Source: Lachnospiraceae bacterium NC2008
GTDB taxonomy: Bacteria > Bacillota > Clostridia > Lachnospirales > Lachnospiraceae
Reading direction: 5' to 3'
NCBI GenBank assembly: GCA_000687675.1
Contig: JHWS01000004.1
Span: forward strand, 186,001-250,000
Length of the DNA stretch: 64,000 nt
Below, one piece after another: positions 63,735 through 64,000 of the stretch. Every line of letters starts with the position of its first letter. The stretch's first letter is position 1. The translations under genes were made by a program, and so were the position numbers. Below the pieces are notes generated by a model, which was given only the letters and a program-made list of their open reading frames with translations, did not search any database and had not been told where the DNA came from.

Positions 63735-63870
63735 TAACCCCTTCTAATATTGTGAATATATCTTTTTACATAGGTTTCTATATGGTTTATAATAAGACTG
63801 CTTAAGTGATTTGTAAACAAAGCACAGGTGTATACCTAATAAATATAGACTAATCAGAAAGGGCGGGAAT

Positions 63871-64000
63871 ATGATATTTAAGTGCAATAACTGCGGTGGA
63901 ATCATGGTATATTCTCCTGAAAAGGAAGCTATGTATTGTGAGCATTGTGGCAGTGTTGATTCTCAAAGTGTAGTGACTTCAGAAAATATGACAAGCTGCG
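63871..64000 (+). CDS. Zinc-ribbon protein (3' partial)
   Basis: ATG 63871 is preceded by AAAGGGCGGG (63858-63867). The frame stays open to the window edge and encodes a zinc ribbon at the N-terminus: FKCNNCGGIMVYSPEKEAMYCEHCGS. This resembles TFIIB-type zinc-ribbon proteins of Firmicutes, but the remainder lies outside. Confidence 0.75.
   Translation, partial: MIFKCNNCGGIMVYSPEKEAMYCEHCGSVDSQSVVTSENMTSC

Noticed and set aside
1..64000. tRNA, rRNA, IS elements, prophage genes
   Set aside because: None recognised on either strand by motif reading; no tRNA-scan could be run, so a divergent tRNA might be missed.

Overview
The window is chromosomal DNA from a low-GC Gram-positive anaerobe, most likely a Clostridia member of the family Lachnospiraceae (Butyrivibrio/Roseburia-like; the genus cannot be fixed by eye). 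Supporting signs are two DUF1836 proteins, a class III fructose-1,6-bisphosphatase, a lysine riboswitch ahead of dapA, an L20-type leader ahead of infC-rpmI-rplT, AUU as the infC start, strong GGAGG ribosome sites, oxygen-sensitive radical enzymes, and no tRNA, rRNA, IS, prophage or CRISPR. Nearly all genes are on the + strand.

Positions 1-6.8 kb: a run of co-oriented genes comprising a TPR/asparagine-glutamine repeat protein cut by the window edge, an unknown acidic protein, a DUF1836 regulator, a ComEC-like metallo-beta-lactamase protein, a Y-family polymerase with its YolD partner, a cNMP-binding/SpoIIE phosphatase and a TIM-barrel protein. Positions 6.7-8.1 kb: the IF3-L35-L20 operon with its own promoter, leader and attenuator. 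A 240-bp fold-back element then separates it from pepD. Positions 10-21.4 kb are mostly housekeeping: zinc-ribbon and SH3 proteins, a class A PBP, YigZ, MgtE, ThyA, DHFR, a diguanylate cyclase, IlvE and TypA.

Positions 21.6-45.1 kb form a large cell-surface polysaccharide locus. It opens with a polymerase-like membrane protein fused to the initiating sugar-phosphate transferase, is interrupted by a hipBA module with three evenly spaced operators, and continues with three GT2 glycosyltransferases, a flippase, a SPASM/radical-SAM protein, an AAA ATPase behind a helically phased GTATATA array, an alkaline-phosphatase-fold membrane transferase and a second polymerase-like protein. At its core (26.7-35.1 kb) is an unusual AT-rich metabolic operon: glycyl radical enzyme, its radical-SAM activase, DegT aminotransferase, ATP-grasp ligase, Gfo/Idh oxidoreductase, type I DAHP synthase and FkbM methyltransferase. 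I infer that it makes an unusual building block or decoration that the neighbouring transferases attach to the polymer. This is the best candidate for an undescribed system.

Positions 45.1-50.2 kb: the lysine riboswitch controls dapA-dapB, followed by fbp, a eukaryotic-type hisA and a cold-shock gene. Positions 50.4-56.8 kb: YerC, a degenerate M23 protein, a cytosolic LacI-type sensor fused to GGDEF-EAL, and a polar amino-acid ABC transporter. Positions 56.8-63 kb: a second, smaller surface-glycan group with DUF1836, a GT2-GT52-like fusion, a PglK-like ABC flippase and a paralogue of the alkaline-phosphatase-fold transferase. The window ends with a broken GGDEF fragment, a small membrane protein and a zinc-ribbon gene cut by the edge.
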